DNA of 64,000 nt from Paraburkholderia sp. BCC1885. GTDB lineage: Bacteria; Pseudomonadota; Gammaproteobacteria; Burkholderiales; Burkholderiaceae. The notes beneath the pieces were generated by a model, which ran no database searches, was not told where the DNA came from, and was given only the letters and a program-made list of their open reading frames with translations. Both the position numbers and the translations under genes were made by a program. Position 1 is the stretch's first letter; every line of letters begins with the position of its first letter. Of the stretch, positions 45,427 through 54,163 are shown piece after piece. The DNA lies in NCBI RefSeq assembly GCF_900996235.1, contig NZ_CAAJGM010000177.1, positions 1 through 64,000 on the forward strand, read 5' to 3'.

Positions 45427-46649
45427 CCGGCGCGCCTGAAAATCAGCGACGTATTGATGCCGCCGAACGCAAAGTTGTTGCTCATCACGTATTCGGCTTC
45501 GAGCGCGCGGCCCTCGCCGACGATGTAGTCGAGCGGCGCGCAGGCCGGATCGACGTTGCTGAGGTTCAGCGTCGGCGCGAACCAGTTGCGCTTCATCATC
45601 TCGATCGTCCACCACGCTTCGATCGCCCCGCACGCGCCGAGCGTGTGGCCAATGTAGCTTTTCAGCGAGCTGATCGGCATGCGCGAGCCGAACACCTGCG
45701 CGGTGGCGCGGCTTTCCGCAACGTCGCCGAGATCCGTGGAAGTGCCGTGCGCGTTGACATAGGCAATCGCTTCCGGCGGCAAGCCGGCGTCCTGCAGCGC
45801 GAGGCGCATGGCCACCGCCATGGTTTCGGCGGTGGGCTGCGTCATGTGCGCGCCGTCCGAATTGCAGCCGAAGCCCACCACTTCCGCATGAATGCGCGCG
45901 CCGCGCGCCACCGCGTGTTCGTATTCTTCGAGCACCAGCGTGGCCGCGCCTTCGCCGACCACCAGGCCGTCGCGCGCGGCATCGAACGGGCGCGGCGTCA
46001 GATGCGGTTCGTCGTTGCGCGTGCTGGTCGCATAGAGCGTGTCGAACACGGCGACGGCCGGTCCCGACAGTTCTTCCGCGCCGCCTGCCAGCATCAGCGT
46101 CTGCTTGCCTTGCGCAATGGCTTCGTAGGCGTAACCCACCGCCTGGCTGCCCGAGGCGCAGGCCGACGAGGTCGGCACGATGCGGCCTTTCAGGTCCCAG
46201 AACAGGCTGACGTTGACGGCGGTCGTGTGCGGCATCATCTGCACGTAGCTATTCGACGTCACGTCGCTCATCGAACCGGTGTCGAGCATCTTGCCGAAGG
46301 CGCGGATCGGCTCCACCGAACCGGACGACGAGCCGTAGGCGACACCCATGCGGCCGTCGCTGATCGACGGGTCGTCGAGCAGACCGGCATCGGTCAGCGC
46401 GAGCTCGCTGGCGCGCACCGCGTACTTCGACACCGGACCCATCGAGCGGGTCTTCTTGCGCGGATAGTGCGCCGGTGTGACAAACGAGGGCAGCGGACAG
46501 GCGAGCCGCGTATGCAGCGACTGGAAGTAGTCCCATGCGGCGATGCGCTGCACCGCGTTGCGGCCGCGCTTCAAGGCGGCTTCGACTTCGTCCCATTGGT
46601 CGCCGAACGCCGACACGCCACCCATTCCGGTAATGACGACACGTTTCAT
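45423..46649 (-). CDS. apeR: Beta-ketoacyl-ACP synthase (ApeR-like)
   Basis: The 408-residue KS has the full triad: TSSACASGSQAVGY (Cys near 165), NAHGTSTDLGD (His near 300) and IGHTLGACGAIEA (His near 335). The ATG at 46649 shares a base with the FabG-like stop (TGATG); a GTG just upstream is the alternative. It follows the ketoreductase in the order ApeO-P-Q-R known from the E. coli APE cluster, as I recall it. Confidence 0.85.
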   Translation of the reverse strand: MKRVVITGMGGVSAFGDQWDEVEAALKRGRNAVQRIAAWDYFQSLHTRLACPLPSFVTPAHYPRKKTRSMGPVSKYAVRASELALTDAGLLDDPSISDGRMGVAYGSSSGSVEPIRAFGKMLDTGSMSDVTSNSYVQMMPHTTAVNVSLFWDLKGRIVPTSSACASGSQAVGYAYEAIAQGKQTLMLAGGAEELSGPAVAVFDTLYATSTRNDEPHLTPRPFDAARDGLVVGEGAATLVLEEYEHAVARGARIHAEVVGFGCNSDGAHMTQPTAETMAVAMRLALQDAGLPPEAIAYVNAHGTSTDLGDVAESRATAQVFGSRMPISSLKSYIGHTLGACGAIEAWWTIEMMKRNWFAPTLNLSNVDPACAPLDYIVGEGRALEAEYVMSNNFAFGGINTSLIFRRAG

Positions 46650-47374
46650 CACACCATCCCGCCGTTGACGCCGATCACCTGGCGCGTGATATAGGACGCC
46701 GCATCCGACATCAGGAAGCCCACCACCGCCGCCACTTCGACGGGCTGGCCCACGCGGCTCATCGGCACGGCCTTCAGCGCGTGTTCGAGCGGCACGTCGT
46801 CGAGCATGCCAGTATCGATCAGACCCGGCGCCACGCTATTGACCGTGATGTTGCGGGTCGCGAGTTCGACCGCCAGCGCCTTGGTCGCGCCGATCAGCCC
46901 GGCTTTCGCCGCGCTGTAGTTGACCTGGCCGCGATTGCCGGTCACGCCGGACACCGAAGCGACCGTCACGATGCGGCCGCCCTTGCGCGCGCGGACCATC
47001 GGCATCGTCAGCGGATGCACGACGTTGTAGAACGCGTCGAGACCGGTTTCGATGACGATGTCCCAGTCTTCGTCCGTGAGCGCCGGAAACGCCGCGTCGC
47101 GGGTGACACCGGCGCAGCAAACGATGCCGTAGTAGGCGCCGTGCGCGGCGACGTCCGCCTCGAGCACGGTGCGACACGCGACGCGGTCGCGCACGTCGAA
47201 CTGCAACACGCCCGCCGTGCCGCCTTGTGCCGCGATGCCGGCCGTCACCGCTTCGGCTTCGCTGCGGCCGGTGCGGCAATGCACGGTTACGGCAAAGCCG
47301 TCGGCGGCCAGTTGATAGGCGATCGCGCGGCCGATTCCACGGCTTGCGCCGGTGACGAGAACACGCCTGCTCAT
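46649..47374 (-). CDS. apeQ: 3-oxoacyl-ACP reductase (ApeQ-like)
   Basis: The 241-residue short-chain dehydrogenase has the NADP motif TGASRGIGRAIAYQLAADG and catalytic Ser, Tyr, Lys (VASVSGVTGNRGQVNYSAAKAGLIG). It reduces the beta-keto group in each polyene extension. It overlaps ApeP (ATGA). Confidence 0.93.
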   Translation of the reverse strand: MSRRVLVTGASRGIGRAIAYQLAADGFAVTVHCRTGRSEAEAVTAGIAAQGGTAGVLQFDVRDRVACRTVLEADVAAHGAYYGIVCCAGVTRDAAFPALTDEDWDIVIETGLDAFYNVVHPLTMPMVRARKGGRIVTVASVSGVTGNRGQVNYSAAKAGLIGATKALAVELATRNITVNSVAPGLIDTGMLDDVPLEHALKAVPMSRVGQPVEVAAVVGFLMSDAASYITRQVIGVNGGMV

Positions 47375-47880
47375 GACCTGAAACCCTCTTCGATAAATGA
47401 CTGAAAATCGCGCGGCTGGAATACCTTGATGACCGCTTCGGCGGCCACGGTGTCATCTTGCCGGATGACGCATTCGTAGGCGCCGTGGCCTTCCTCGCCG
47501 CGCAACAACTCTTTGATGTCGATCCGCAGCAGCGCGTCGCGCGCAAAGGCCGGCGCATGCATGGCGTACCGCTGCGAGCCGAGCAGCACGCCGGGGCGCA
47601 TGGGATGCCCCGCGCGCATCGACATGATGCCGACGTGCGCGGCAATCGCCTGCGCCATCAGTTCGATGCCGAGCCACGCGGGCATCGCGCCGGACGCATC
47701 GGCGTACCACGCGTCGTGCCGGGCGCGGGCGTGAGCCGTCAGCGCTTCGTCCGTGCAGGCGACGACCGCTTCGAGCAGCAGCATGGTGCCGCGATGCGGC
47801 AGCAGTTCCTCGATGGGCGCAAACGTCTCGTGCCCGACGGGTTGACTGGATGGACTGGACTGGATCATGACATTGCTCAC
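47371..47880 (-). CDS. apeP: 3-hydroxyacyl-ACP dehydratase (ApeP-like)
   Basis: The 169-residue hotdog protein has FAPIEELLPHRGTMLLLEAVV and AWLGIELMAQAIAAHVGIMSMRAGHPMRPGVLLGSQRY, as in APE dehydratases. It forms a dehydratase with the ApeI-type domain fused to the ligase. GTG at 47880 overlaps the next stop as GTGA; an ATG 12 nt later is also possible. Confidence 0.85.
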   Translation of the reverse strand: MSNVMIQSSPSSQPVGHETFAPIEELLPHRGTMLLLEAVVACTDEALTAHARARHDAWYADASGAMPAWLGIELMAQAIAAHVGIMSMRAGHPMRPGVLLGSQRYAMHAPAFARDALLRIDIKELLRGEEGHGAYECVIRQDDTVAAEAVIKVFQPRDFQSFIEEGFRS

Positions 47881-49061
47881 CGGCCGAGAATCACGCTGAC
47901 GTTGCTGCCGCCGAACGCGAACGAATTGCTCATGACGTACTGCGCGCCGCTATGGCGCGGCAAATGCCGCACGGTTTCGACGAGATCGAGCGCGGGCAGT
48001 TCGGCGTCGGCTTCGCCATCCCACAGATGACGCGGCAAGGCGACGTCGTCGCGCGCGAGCGTGAGCCATGCGAGGCCGAGTTCGTTCGCGCCCGCCGCGC
48101 CGAGTTGATGGCCGGTCAGCGGCTTGGTGCCGCTGGCGGCGACGCCGTGCGGGAAAATCCGCGCCATCAGATGAGCTTCCATCTCGTCGTTTTTGCGCGT
48201 TGCGGTGGCATGCAGGTTCACGTAGCCGATGGCCGACGCCGCGAGGCCCGCATCGGCGAGCGCGGCGCGCAGGGCCTGTTCGCCGCCGATGCCCAGGGGG
48301 TCCGGCGCCGAGATGTGATGCGCGTCGCTCGATTCACCGGCGCCCGCCAGCACGACCGGCCCTGCGTCGCGGCTCATCAGGAACACCGCCGCGCCTTCGC
48401 CGACGTTGATCCCGCGACGGTTGCGGCTCAGCGGATTCATGCGGACCGCGCTGGTGGATTCAATCGAGGCGAATCCCTGCAAGGTCAGCTCGCACAGCGA
48501 ATCCACACCGCCCGCGATCACAGCGTCGCACAATCCGAGATCGAGCAGACGACGCGCCGAGATGACCGCCTTGGCGCCCGACGTGCAGGCGGTCGAGACG
48601 GTGTAGGCCGGCCCTTGCAGACCGAGCGCCGCGGCGGCGAACGGCGCGGCCGTGCCGATTTCCATTTGACGGTAATCGAATCCGGCGGGCAGATCCCCGG
48701 CGGCGGCGTGCTGCGCAAGCGCCGCTTCGCCCGCGCCGATGCCCGAGGTGCTGGTGCCGAGCACCACGCCGATCCGGTTCGCGCCGTAGCGTTCGCGCGC
48801 CGCTTCGATGGCGGGACGGATCTGCGCGAGGGCGGCGAGCAGCAGGCGGTTGTTGCGGCAGTCGTAATGCGCGAGCGCGGCGGGCGGCGCTGCGTCGAGC
48901 GGCGCCAGCACCCGGCCGACGAACGCTTCGCCGCGCCGGGTCGGCAGCGTGCCCATGCCGGGAGCCTCGCCGTTCGCCAGCGCGGCGACGATCGACGGCA
49001 CGTCCTTGCCGAGGGCATTGATCATGCCGAGCGCGTGCAGATAAACACGTGACGTGCTCAC
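47877..49061 (-). CDS. apeO: Beta-ketoacyl-ACP synthase (ApeO-like)
   Basis: The 394-residue KS has Cys in VSTACTSGAKAVISA, His in VNLHATATRKNDEMEAHLM and His in LTGHQLGAAGANELG. The GTG at 49061 is supported by a GGAG site and a GTGA overlap with the exporter stop. In the E. coli pathway ApeO pairs with the CLF-like ApeC to elongate the chain. Confidence 0.85.
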   Translation of the reverse strand: MSTSRVYLHALGMINALGKDVPSIVAALANGEAPGMGTLPTRRGEAFVGRVLAPLDAAPPAALAHYDCRNNRLLLAALAQIRPAIEAARERYGANRIGVVLGTSTSGIGAGEAALAQHAAAGDLPAGFDYRQMEIGTAAPFAAAALGLQGPAYTVSTACTSGAKAVISARRLLDLGLCDAVIAGGVDSLCELTLQGFASIESTSAVRMNPLSRNRRGINVGEGAAVFLMSRDAGPVVLAGAGESSDAHHISAPDPLGIGGEQALRAALADAGLAASAIGYVNLHATATRKNDEMEAHLMARIFPHGVAASGTKPLTGHQLGAAGANELGLAWLTLARDDVALPRHLWDGEADAELPALDLVETVRHLPRHSGAQYVMSNSFAFGGSNVSVILGR

Positions 49062-51460
49062 ACTGTTTCTCCGGTTTGGGATGGAATGCCGATCGGCGCC
49101 AGCAGCACGGACACGAGGATGCCGAGCGACAACGTAGCGCCGAAGCTGCGCAAAGCCGGCATCGAACTCATGCCGAGCATGCCGAACGACAGCAGGGTCG
49201 TCGCCGACGACAACAGCACGCCGGTCCACACGGCGCCGGGATCCGCGTCCGCGCGCAGGGTGCCTTCGCGCAGGAACACGGCATAGTTTGCGCCCACCCC
49301 GAGCACCAGCATCAAGGCGAGCCAGTTGAATAGCGTGAACGGGACGTGCGCATAGCCGAACGCGGCGAGCGTGACGCCTACCGCGAGCAGCACCGGCAAG
49401 GTGACGGCGAGGCCGCCGCGCGGCCGGTAGCGCAGCATCAACAGGATCAGCACGAGCACCAGCGCGCCCGCGAGCCAGAGGCCGCTATCGACGCGATATT
49501 CGCCGAACAGTTTCGACACGCTCGCGGCCTTGTCGACGAAGCTCACGCCCGGTACGGCACGCGCCACCTCGAGCAACGCGGCCTGGTTGGCCGGCGTCAC
49601 GCTTTGCGGAATCACGACGGCGGCGAATGCACGCGGCGTGGTCTGCGTGGCGCCGAGCCACAGATGACGAAATGGCTGCGACCACGGCGCGGCCAGCCAA
49701 CTGTCGACGCTGAGCACCTGCCCCGCCGATTTCGCGTAGTCCGCGAGCCAGGCGTCGGCCACTTCATCCTTGAAGCCGGCTTGCAGCAACTGGGCGCGCA
49801 AGGCGGCGGGGTCCCTGAAAACCTGCGACGCCAGCAGCGCGCGGTCGGCGCGTTGCTGCTTCGCGGACGGCACGAACGACGTCACCGATTGCCAGCCGCC
49901 CACCTGCGCGGCGCCAGTGAGCGCGTCGAGTTTTCCGCCGAGCGCTTCGGCGCGTTCCAGCACGATCTCGGGCGTCTCGCCGCGCACCACGAAGAATTGC
50001 GCCGTGTTGTCGACCCCTGCGGCGGCGGTGACTTCATGCTCCTGCGCCACCAGCGACGGGTCGCGCTGGATCAGCAGATGGATGTCGTCGTCGCTGCGCA
50101 GTTGCAACCAGCCCGGCAGGCAAGCGACCAGCAACACGAGCGTCACCCAGACCGCGCGCCGGCCGCCGATCAGCGCGCGCCAGGTTTTCAGCACGCGTCC
50201 TGCCGCCTTGAACAGGGATTGCGGACTGCGCGTCGGGGGGCGCGTGAGAAGTGTCGGCAACAACGACAGCACCGAGGCGAAGGCAATCGAAATGCCCGCG
50301 ATGGCAAAGCACGCGATCTGCTTGAGCGCGGGGAACGGCGCGCACGCGAGGATCGCGTAGCCGAGCAGGCTCGTGGCGAGGGCAACCGTCAGCGCCGCAG
50401 AGACGGCGCGCGCGCCGCGCCGCGCATCCCAGCCGCGTGGCGCGCCGAGATAGACGATGAAATACTGGATCGAATAATCGACCGCCTCGCCGATCAGGCT
50501 CGCACCGAACACCAGCGTCAGCAGGTGCAGTTGGCCAAAGACCAGCAGCGTGACGGCCAGGGCGCCGACAATGCCAAGCGCGGTCGAAACGAAGCCGAGC
50601 AGCAACAGCTTCGGCGAGCGGAACACCCACAGCATCAGCAAGGCGATGCCGCACATCGAGACGACGCCGATTGCATGCATCTCGTGCTCGGACGCGCTGC
50701 GTGCCGCCTGGGCATAGAAAACGGCGCCGGTGCGCGCCAGCCTGACGTCGGGGAAGCGCTGCTTCAGAGCCGCTTCGCTGCGCGCGACCGCCGCAAGGAC
50801 GCCGCGTTGCGTTTGCGTCTCATAGGCCGATCCTGGCAAGGTGGCGAGGACCATCACGCTGGTCGCGGCGCCGCGCTGCGCGACCAGCAGGCTGTCTTCG
50901 ATCTGCAGATTGGAGGTGGCAAGCGGCAGGCCGCCGAGCCAGTGTTCGAGCCAACCGAACGGGTCGTCGGCGAGCGGGGTGGCGAGACCGCTTTCCGCTG
51001 GCGCGTAGAGCCGCCGCATCAGCGCGTCGTGCAGCGAGTTCGGGGCGCCGGCGAGTTGCGCGCGATCGGCGGCCGTTAGCAGGCCGAAACGATAGGGCAT
51101 GTAAAGCGCGCCGATCTGCGTGACGTCGAACGGCGGTAGTGTCGCGGTGACCGAGCGGAACGCCCCGCTCGCGGCGAGCGACGCGCCGAGCTCTCTGGCG
51201 GCGGCTTTGGCGTGGGCCGCGTCATTGCTCGTCACCAGAAAGACGGTGCGATCGCCGAGTGCGGAGGCGAGCTTGTCGACCGCTTCCTCCGCGACCGGGT
51301 CCGCCTCGGTGGCGGGCAGCAACGCGAGCAGATTGGTCTGCAGCGGCGACGGACCTGCAAAGCGCCATGCGCAGTAAAGCGCCGCGACGAGAGCGAACGC
51401 CAGCCACGCGGCGCGTATGCCCCATGCCTGTTTCGAGCCTCGCACGTGTGAGACGTCCAC
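49058..51460 (-). CDS. MMPL-family exporter of the APE cluster
   Basis: The 800-residue inner-membrane protein has the MMPL/RND two-fold layout: TM1 near 13-30, a periplasmic loop, a helix cluster about 265-405 (GEAVDYSIQYFIVYLGAPRGWDARRGARAV), a second helix near 435, a second loop and a C-terminal cluster about 650-795. GTG 51460 shares a G with the lolA-like stop (TAGTG). With the LolA-like protein it should carry the polyene lipid to the outer membrane. Confidence 0.9.
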   Translation of the reverse strand: MDVSHVRGSKQAWGIRAAWLAFALVAALYCAWRFAGPSPLQTNLLALLPATEADPVAEEAVDKLASALGDRTVFLVTSNDAAHAKAAARELGASLAASGAFRSVTATLPPFDVTQIGALYMPYRFGLLTAADRAQLAGAPNSLHDALMRRLYAPAESGLATPLADDPFGWLEHWLGGLPLATSNLQIEDSLLVAQRGAATSVMVLATLPGSAYETQTQRGVLAAVARSEAALKQRFPDVRLARTGAVFYAQAARSASEHEMHAIGVVSMCGIALLMLWVFRSPKLLLLGFVSTALGIVGALAVTLLVFGQLHLLTLVFGASLIGEAVDYSIQYFIVYLGAPRGWDARRGARAVSAALTVALATSLLGYAILACAPFPALKQIACFAIAGISIAFASVLSLLPTLLTRPPTRSPQSLFKAAGRVLKTWRALIGGRRAVWVTLVLLVACLPGWLQLRSDDDIHLLIQRDPSLVAQEHEVTAAAGVDNTAQFFVVRGETPEIVLERAEALGGKLDALTGAAQVGGWQSVTSFVPSAKQQRADRALLASQVFRDPAALRAQLLQAGFKDEVADAWLADYAKSAGQVLSVDSWLAAPWSQPFRHLWLGATQTTPRAFAAVVIPQSVTPANQAALLEVARAVPGVSFVDKAASVSKLFGEYRVDSGLWLAGALVLVLILLMLRYRPRGGLAVTLPVLLAVGVTLAAFGYAHVPFTLFNWLALMLVLGVGANYAVFLREGTLRADADPGAVWTGVLLSSATTLLSFGMLGMSSMPALRSFGATLSLGILVSVLLAPIGIPSQTGETV

Positions 51461-52155
51461 TAGGGCGCTCCAAAAAGCTGCTGCTCGGCGGGCGTCGGAT
51501 CGGTGACGGTCGCGGTGTCCGCGAACTCCAGACTCGTGATGTCGCCGCTCGCGAGCGTGATGCGCAGGCTTTGCAGATAGTTGCCGCCGCTCATCTGCAG
51601 GCCTTTGATCGCCTGGGCGAGCTGCGGCTGGTTCGGCGTGAGTTGCATGCGCCATTGCGTAGGCGTGCCGCTCGCCTGCACGTCGAATTGCGAATAGAGC
51701 GCGGTGAGATCGCCGCCGAGCATCGCGCGCATCATTTTGGACACCTCAGCAATGCCGCGTGCGCCGGATGTGCCATGTGCAGCAGCGGCGCCCACGCGCT
51801 GACCGGCCGCATTGATTTCGCTCACACCGGCATCGGTGATCAGATAGGTCGCCTGATACGGCGTTTCGATATGCCAGACGACACCGCGGCCGCGCACCAG
51901 CAGCAACCATCCCGAGCTAACGAGCGGCTGTTTCAGCGCGGCGCGTGTCTGCGTCTGCGTGAAGTGGGAGCGGATGCCGCTCGCGCGGCCCAGTTGCGCG
52001 GCGATCTGCGAAACGAGCCCCGCGCTCTGCGTAGATGCGGCTGCGTCAGTAGCGGGCGAGGCCGCAGCGTGGCTCACAGGCACGAGGGTCTGCAAGGCAA
52101 GTGCAATAGCCACCGCCGTCGCAGTCTGGGCGCCGCGCAACCTCAACGCGGCCAT
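51460..52155 (-). CDS. LolA-like periplasmic carrier of the APE cluster
   Basis: The 231-residue protein has a signal peptide (cleavage near HAA/AS, residue 30) and the LolA domain (SGIRSHFTQTQTRAALKQPLVSSGWLLLVRGRGVVWHIETPYQATYLITDAG). In APE clusters this protein is thought to ferry the lipid across the periplasm. It overlaps the thioesterase by 13 nt. Confidence 0.88.
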   Translation of the reverse strand: MAALRLRGAQTATAVAIALALQTLVPVSHAAASPATDAAASTQSAGLVSQIAAQLGRASGIRSHFTQTQTRAALKQPLVSSGWLLLVRGRGVVWHIETPYQATYLITDAGVSEINAAGQRVGAAAAHGTSGARGIAEVSKMMRAMLGGDLTALYSQFDVQASGTPTQWRMQLTPNQPQLAQAIKGLQMSGGNYLQSLRITLASGDITSLEFADTATVTDPTPAEQQLFGAP

Positions 52156-52574
52156 ACGCGCTCCAGCTTTTCGAACACGATCGGCGGCGAAACGAACTGC
52201 AGTTCCTGCGTCGCCGCATCGACGGCGACCTGGATTGTGTGACCCTTGGTGAGCCGCGTACCCGACGCCCGATCAAAGACTTCGTAGCCGATCTTCAGGC
52301 GGTTCTCGTATTCGAGCAGGCTCGCGCGGACCTCGAGTTGCTGACCATAGATCGCCGGGCGCACGTACTTCAAATGCGCCTCGACCACCGGCCACAGATA
52401 GCCCGACGCCTGCATCTCGCGGTAGTCGTAATCGAAGGCCCGCAGCAGCGCCGCGCGGCCCGCCTCGAAGTACTTCAGGTAATGACCGTGCCAGCAGACG
52501 TTCATCGCATCGACGTCGTGAAACGGCACCTCGACATTCGCGCTGGCGCTCAGCACTTTGCGTGATTCGCTCAT
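52143..52574 (-). CDS. Acyl-ACP/CoA thioesterase (4-HBT type) of the APE cluster
   Basis: The 143-residue hotdog protein has the 4-hydroxybenzoyl-CoA thioesterase motif VPFHDVDAMNVCWHGHYLKYFEAGRAALLRAFDYD with the catalytic Asp. It may release or proofread ACP-bound intermediates. It overlaps both neighbours (lolA-like by 13 nt, ammonia-lyase by 4 nt). The start at 52574 is an ATG at the junction. Confidence 0.9.
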   Translation of the reverse strand: MSESRKVLSASANVEVPFHDVDAMNVCWHGHYLKYFEAGRAALLRAFDYDYREMQASGYLWPVVEAHLKYVRPAIYGQQLEVRASLLEYENRLKIGYEVFDRASGTRLTKGHTIQVAVDAATQELQFVSPPIVFEKLERVWPR

Positions 52575-54163
52575 GGCGTGCCTCCGCCGTTGCGCTCGAC
52601 CAGCGCGCAGGCCGCGATGCGCGCCGTCAGCGCGCGCAGATCGAATTCGAGCGCGCGGTCTTCGTCGACGAACGGCGAATCCTCGCTCACGCTTTGCATG
52701 AATGCTTCCAACGGCTGCGGGACCAGCGTGGCCGGGTTCAGGCGCAGCCGCAGTCGCGCGGCCTGCACGGCGGCAAGCGTGTGCGCGGCGGCAACCTGCT
52801 CGGTGAGTTCGAGCACGCGCAGGCAATCGCGTGCGGCGATCGTACCCATGCTGACCTTGTCCTGATTGTGGGCCTCGGTGGAACGCGAGAAGACGCTCGC
52901 CGGCATGGTCTGCTTGAGGGCTTCCGCCGTCCACGCGGACGACGAAATCTGCACGGCCTTGAAGCCGTGATTGATCGGCGCACGGGCCGACGTCGCACCG
53001 GACAGATTGCGCGGCAGGCCATTGTTGAACTTGTCGTCGACGAGCAGCGCCAACTGGCGGTCCATCAGATCGGCGAGATTGGCCACGGCGTTCTTCAGCG
53101 AGTCCATCGCAAAGGCAATGTGGCCGCCGTAGAAGTTGCCGCCGTGCAGGACGCGCTCGCTGTCAGGGTCGATCAGCGGATTGTCGTTGGCGCTGTTCAG
53201 TTCGTTTTCGACATCGCGCCGCACCCAGCTCAACGCGTCGCAGGCCACGCCGATCACGTGCGGCGCGCAGCGGATCGAGTAGCGGTCCTGCAGGCGATGG
53301 CCTGGCGTGTCGTCGCGGCCCGCAAGATCGGCGCGAATCCATGCGGCGGCTTCGGCCTGGCCGGCGTGCGGCTTGGCTTCGAACAACAGCGGATCGAAAT
53401 GCGCGGCGCGGCCATCGAGCGCGATGGTAGATAGGGCGGTCAGCCGTGCGGCCACGCGCGTCAAATGCCTGGCGCGGGCGAAGGCGAGACACGCGAGGCC
53501 CGTCATGACCGCAGTGCCGTTCATCAGCGCGAGGCCTTCTTTCGGCGCCAGCGTGAGCGGCGCGTGGCCGAGTTCGCGCCAGACGCCGCGCGCGTCGCGC
53601 AACTGGCCGTTAAACAGCACGTCGCGTTCGCCGACCAAAGCTGCGGCGACATACGACAGCGGGGTGAGATCGCCGCTCGCGCCTACCGATCCTTCAGCGG
53701 GAATGCGCGGCAGCACCCGATGATTGATCAGATCAGCGACGCGTTCGAGCAGTACCGGCCGCACGCCGGAGAAGCCATATGCAAGCGAATTGAGCCGCGC
53801 GGCGATCACGGCCAGCGTTTCGGCATCGTCGAGATAGCGGCCCATTCCGCAACCGTGGTAGCGGGTGAGCTGAAGCGGCAGCGCCTCGACGAGTTCCATC
53901 GGCACGTCGACCACGCAGGCATCGCCATAGCCGGTATTCACGCCGTAGACGGTGGCGCCCGAAGCGAGATGGCGGCGCAGAAAGTCGGCGCCGCGCGCGA
54001 TGCGCGAACGCCACGCGGGATCGTCGCTCAGCGTGATCGGGGCGCGCTGCTGCGCAATGTCCACCACCTCTTCGATGGTCAGCTTGCGTCCGCCGATGAC
54101 GATGGACGCGCCGCTCGCGCGCGCCGGTTGCTGGATGTCCTGCGTCAGATCACTTTCGGCCAT
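52571..54163 (-). CDS. Aromatic amino-acid ammonia-lyase (HAL/TAL family) of the APE cluster
   Basis: The 530-residue enzyme has the MIO-forming ASG in GSVGASGDLTPLSY (about 162-164), the catalytic Tyr in YGVNTGYGD (about 73), and the later family segment NDNPLIDPDSERVLHGGNFYGGHIA. Residues YH at about 102-103 occupy the substrate-selecting position; a His there is found in tyrosine lyases, while histidine lyases have Ser-His. It would give p-coumarate or cinnamate as a starter. ATG 54163 has a GGAGG site. Confidence 0.88.
   Translation of the reverse strand: MAESDLTQDIQQPARASGASIVIGGRKLTIEEVVDIAQQRAPITLSDDPAWRSRIARGADFLRRHLASGATVYGVNTGYGDACVVDVPMELVEALPLQLTRYHGCGMGRYLDDAETLAVIAARLNSLAYGFSGVRPVLLERVADLINHRVLPRIPAEGSVGASGDLTPLSYVAAALVGERDVLFNGQLRDARGVWRELGHAPLTLAPKEGLALMNGTAVMTGLACLAFARARHLTRVAARLTALSTIALDGRAAHFDPLLFEAKPHAGQAEAAAWIRADLAGRDDTPGHRLQDRYSIRCAPHVIGVACDALSWVRRDVENELNSANDNPLIDPDSERVLHGGNFYGGHIAFAMDSLKNAVANLADLMDRQLALLVDDKFNNGLPRNLSGATSARAPINHGFKAVQISSSAWTAEALKQTMPASVFSRSTEAHNQDKVSMGTIAARDCLRVLELTEQVAAAHTLAAVQAARLRLRLNPATLVPQPLEAFMQSVSEDSPFVDEDRALEFDLRALTARIAACALVERNGGGTP

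Noticed and set aside
45324..46694. 456-codon plus-strand frame opposite the ketosynthase genes
   Set aside because: It is antisense to two intact ketosynthase genes and has biased Arg/His content.
49346..51079. 577-codon plus-strand frame opposite the MMPL exporter
   Set aside because: Composition is Arg/Gln/Glu-rich low-complexity typical of antisense frames in high-GC genes; the minus-strand gene has clear domains and membrane segments.
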